Below, piece by piece: positions 63,797 through 64,000 of a stretch of 64,000 bases of DNA. Position numbers and translations under genes: made by a program. The notes beneath the pieces were generated by a model that searched no databases, was not told where the DNA came from, and saw only the letters and a list, made by a program, of their open reading frames with translations. Source of the DNA: Omphiscola glabra (taxonomy: Eukaryota > Mollusca > Gastropoda > Lymnaeidae). Position 1 is the stretch's first letter. The number at the start of each line of letters is the position of its first letter. The DNA is taken from the NCBI GenBank assembly GCA_964017045.1, contig OZ024807.1, positions 21,684,053-21,748,052 of the forward strand. Direction: 5' to 3'.

Positions 63797-64000
63797 ATGA
63801 TTGTGCTTTCAAAATCACAGAGTCAATTGTCTAGCAGAGTAAAGTATCGTTATTTGATAAAGTGGCTTTTCGCATCTCTGGTTCTTGGAGTCTCTTACTC
63901 AAATGCATCATTTGATCAAAACTTCTTTAGCCGAAGTGTTCGGCGGCCGTCTCTATATCCCCCGGCTATTATAGAAAGAAGAGACAATTTTAACGCTCCG
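63797..64000 (+). CDS. start of a secreted protein gene, cut by the window end (68 codons visible)
   Basis: An ATG opens a frame with no stop to the last base. Residues 1-about 42 contain a basic n-region followed by a hydrophobic core (WLFASLVLGVSYS), typical of a signal peptide or signal anchor. After it come FSRSVRRPSLYPP and IERRDN, with two RR pairs that could be proprotein-convertase sites. A TATAAATA box lies 41 bases upstream of the ATG, so the 5' UTR would be about 10-15 bases. A neuropeptide or other secreted precursor is possible but not recognised; the rest lies outside the window. Confidence 0.5.
   Translation, partial: MIVLSKSQSQLSSRVKYRYLIKWLFASLVLGVSYSNASFDQNFFSRSVRRPSLYPPAIIERRDNFNAP

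Overview
This is AT-rich eukaryotic genomic DNA (intron-containing genes, GT-AG splice sites, TATA boxes, minisatellites, degraded LINEs, LTR fragments and hAT transposons). The protein families (C-type lectin/Ig receptor, coiled-coil C1q-like protein, fibrinogen-domain relic) and the LINE and SPIN-like hAT families point to a mollusc, most likely a pulmonate gastropod (freshwater snail). That assignment is inference from gene and repeat content.

Layout. (1) About 540-10,860 is segmental-duplication block A. It carries a minus-strand gene copy that looks broken (3,660-9,320), with a tandemly repeated exon, a LINE fragment and a GC-rich insert with a 14-bp target-site duplication. (2) 12,941-29,008, minus strand, is a ten-exon gene that I assembled by splice-site phase. 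It encodes a 545-residue single-pass receptor: signal peptide, C-type lectin domain, Ig-like domain, second cysteine-free beta-sandwich-like module, transmembrane helix, and a cytoplasmic tail with three ITIM-like tyrosine motifs. Its introns hold LINE pieces, two solo LTRs and large minisatellites. (3) 33,966-41,015, plus strand, is an eight-exon gene in divergent orientation to it, encoding a 522-residue secreted protein: signal peptide, long coiled coil, C-terminal C1q-like domain. A minus-strand fibrinogen-domain exon relic lies just beyond it. (4) About 44,670-54,210 is block B, the direct-orientation paralog of block A. It carries the intact gene copy, which encodes a 403-residue non-secreted trypsin-fold (PA-clan) protease-like protein and has a short 5' UTR exon behind a TATA box conserved in both blocks. 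(5) 54.2-63.7 kb holds no convincing gene, only minisatellites and a LINE tail. (6) At the right edge a TATA box precedes the start of a secreted-protein gene that runs off the window.

As a whole, two putative immune-recognition genes (membrane ITIM lectin receptor and soluble C1q-like protein) sit head-to-head, bracketed by direct repeats of about 10 kb that each carry a copy of an intracellular protease-like gene. Direct repeats of this kind can promote copy-number change of the bracketed interval. The most novel element is the CTLD-Ig-TM-ITIM receptor. All intron phases and reading frames close exactly in the models given, but no transcript evidence was available.
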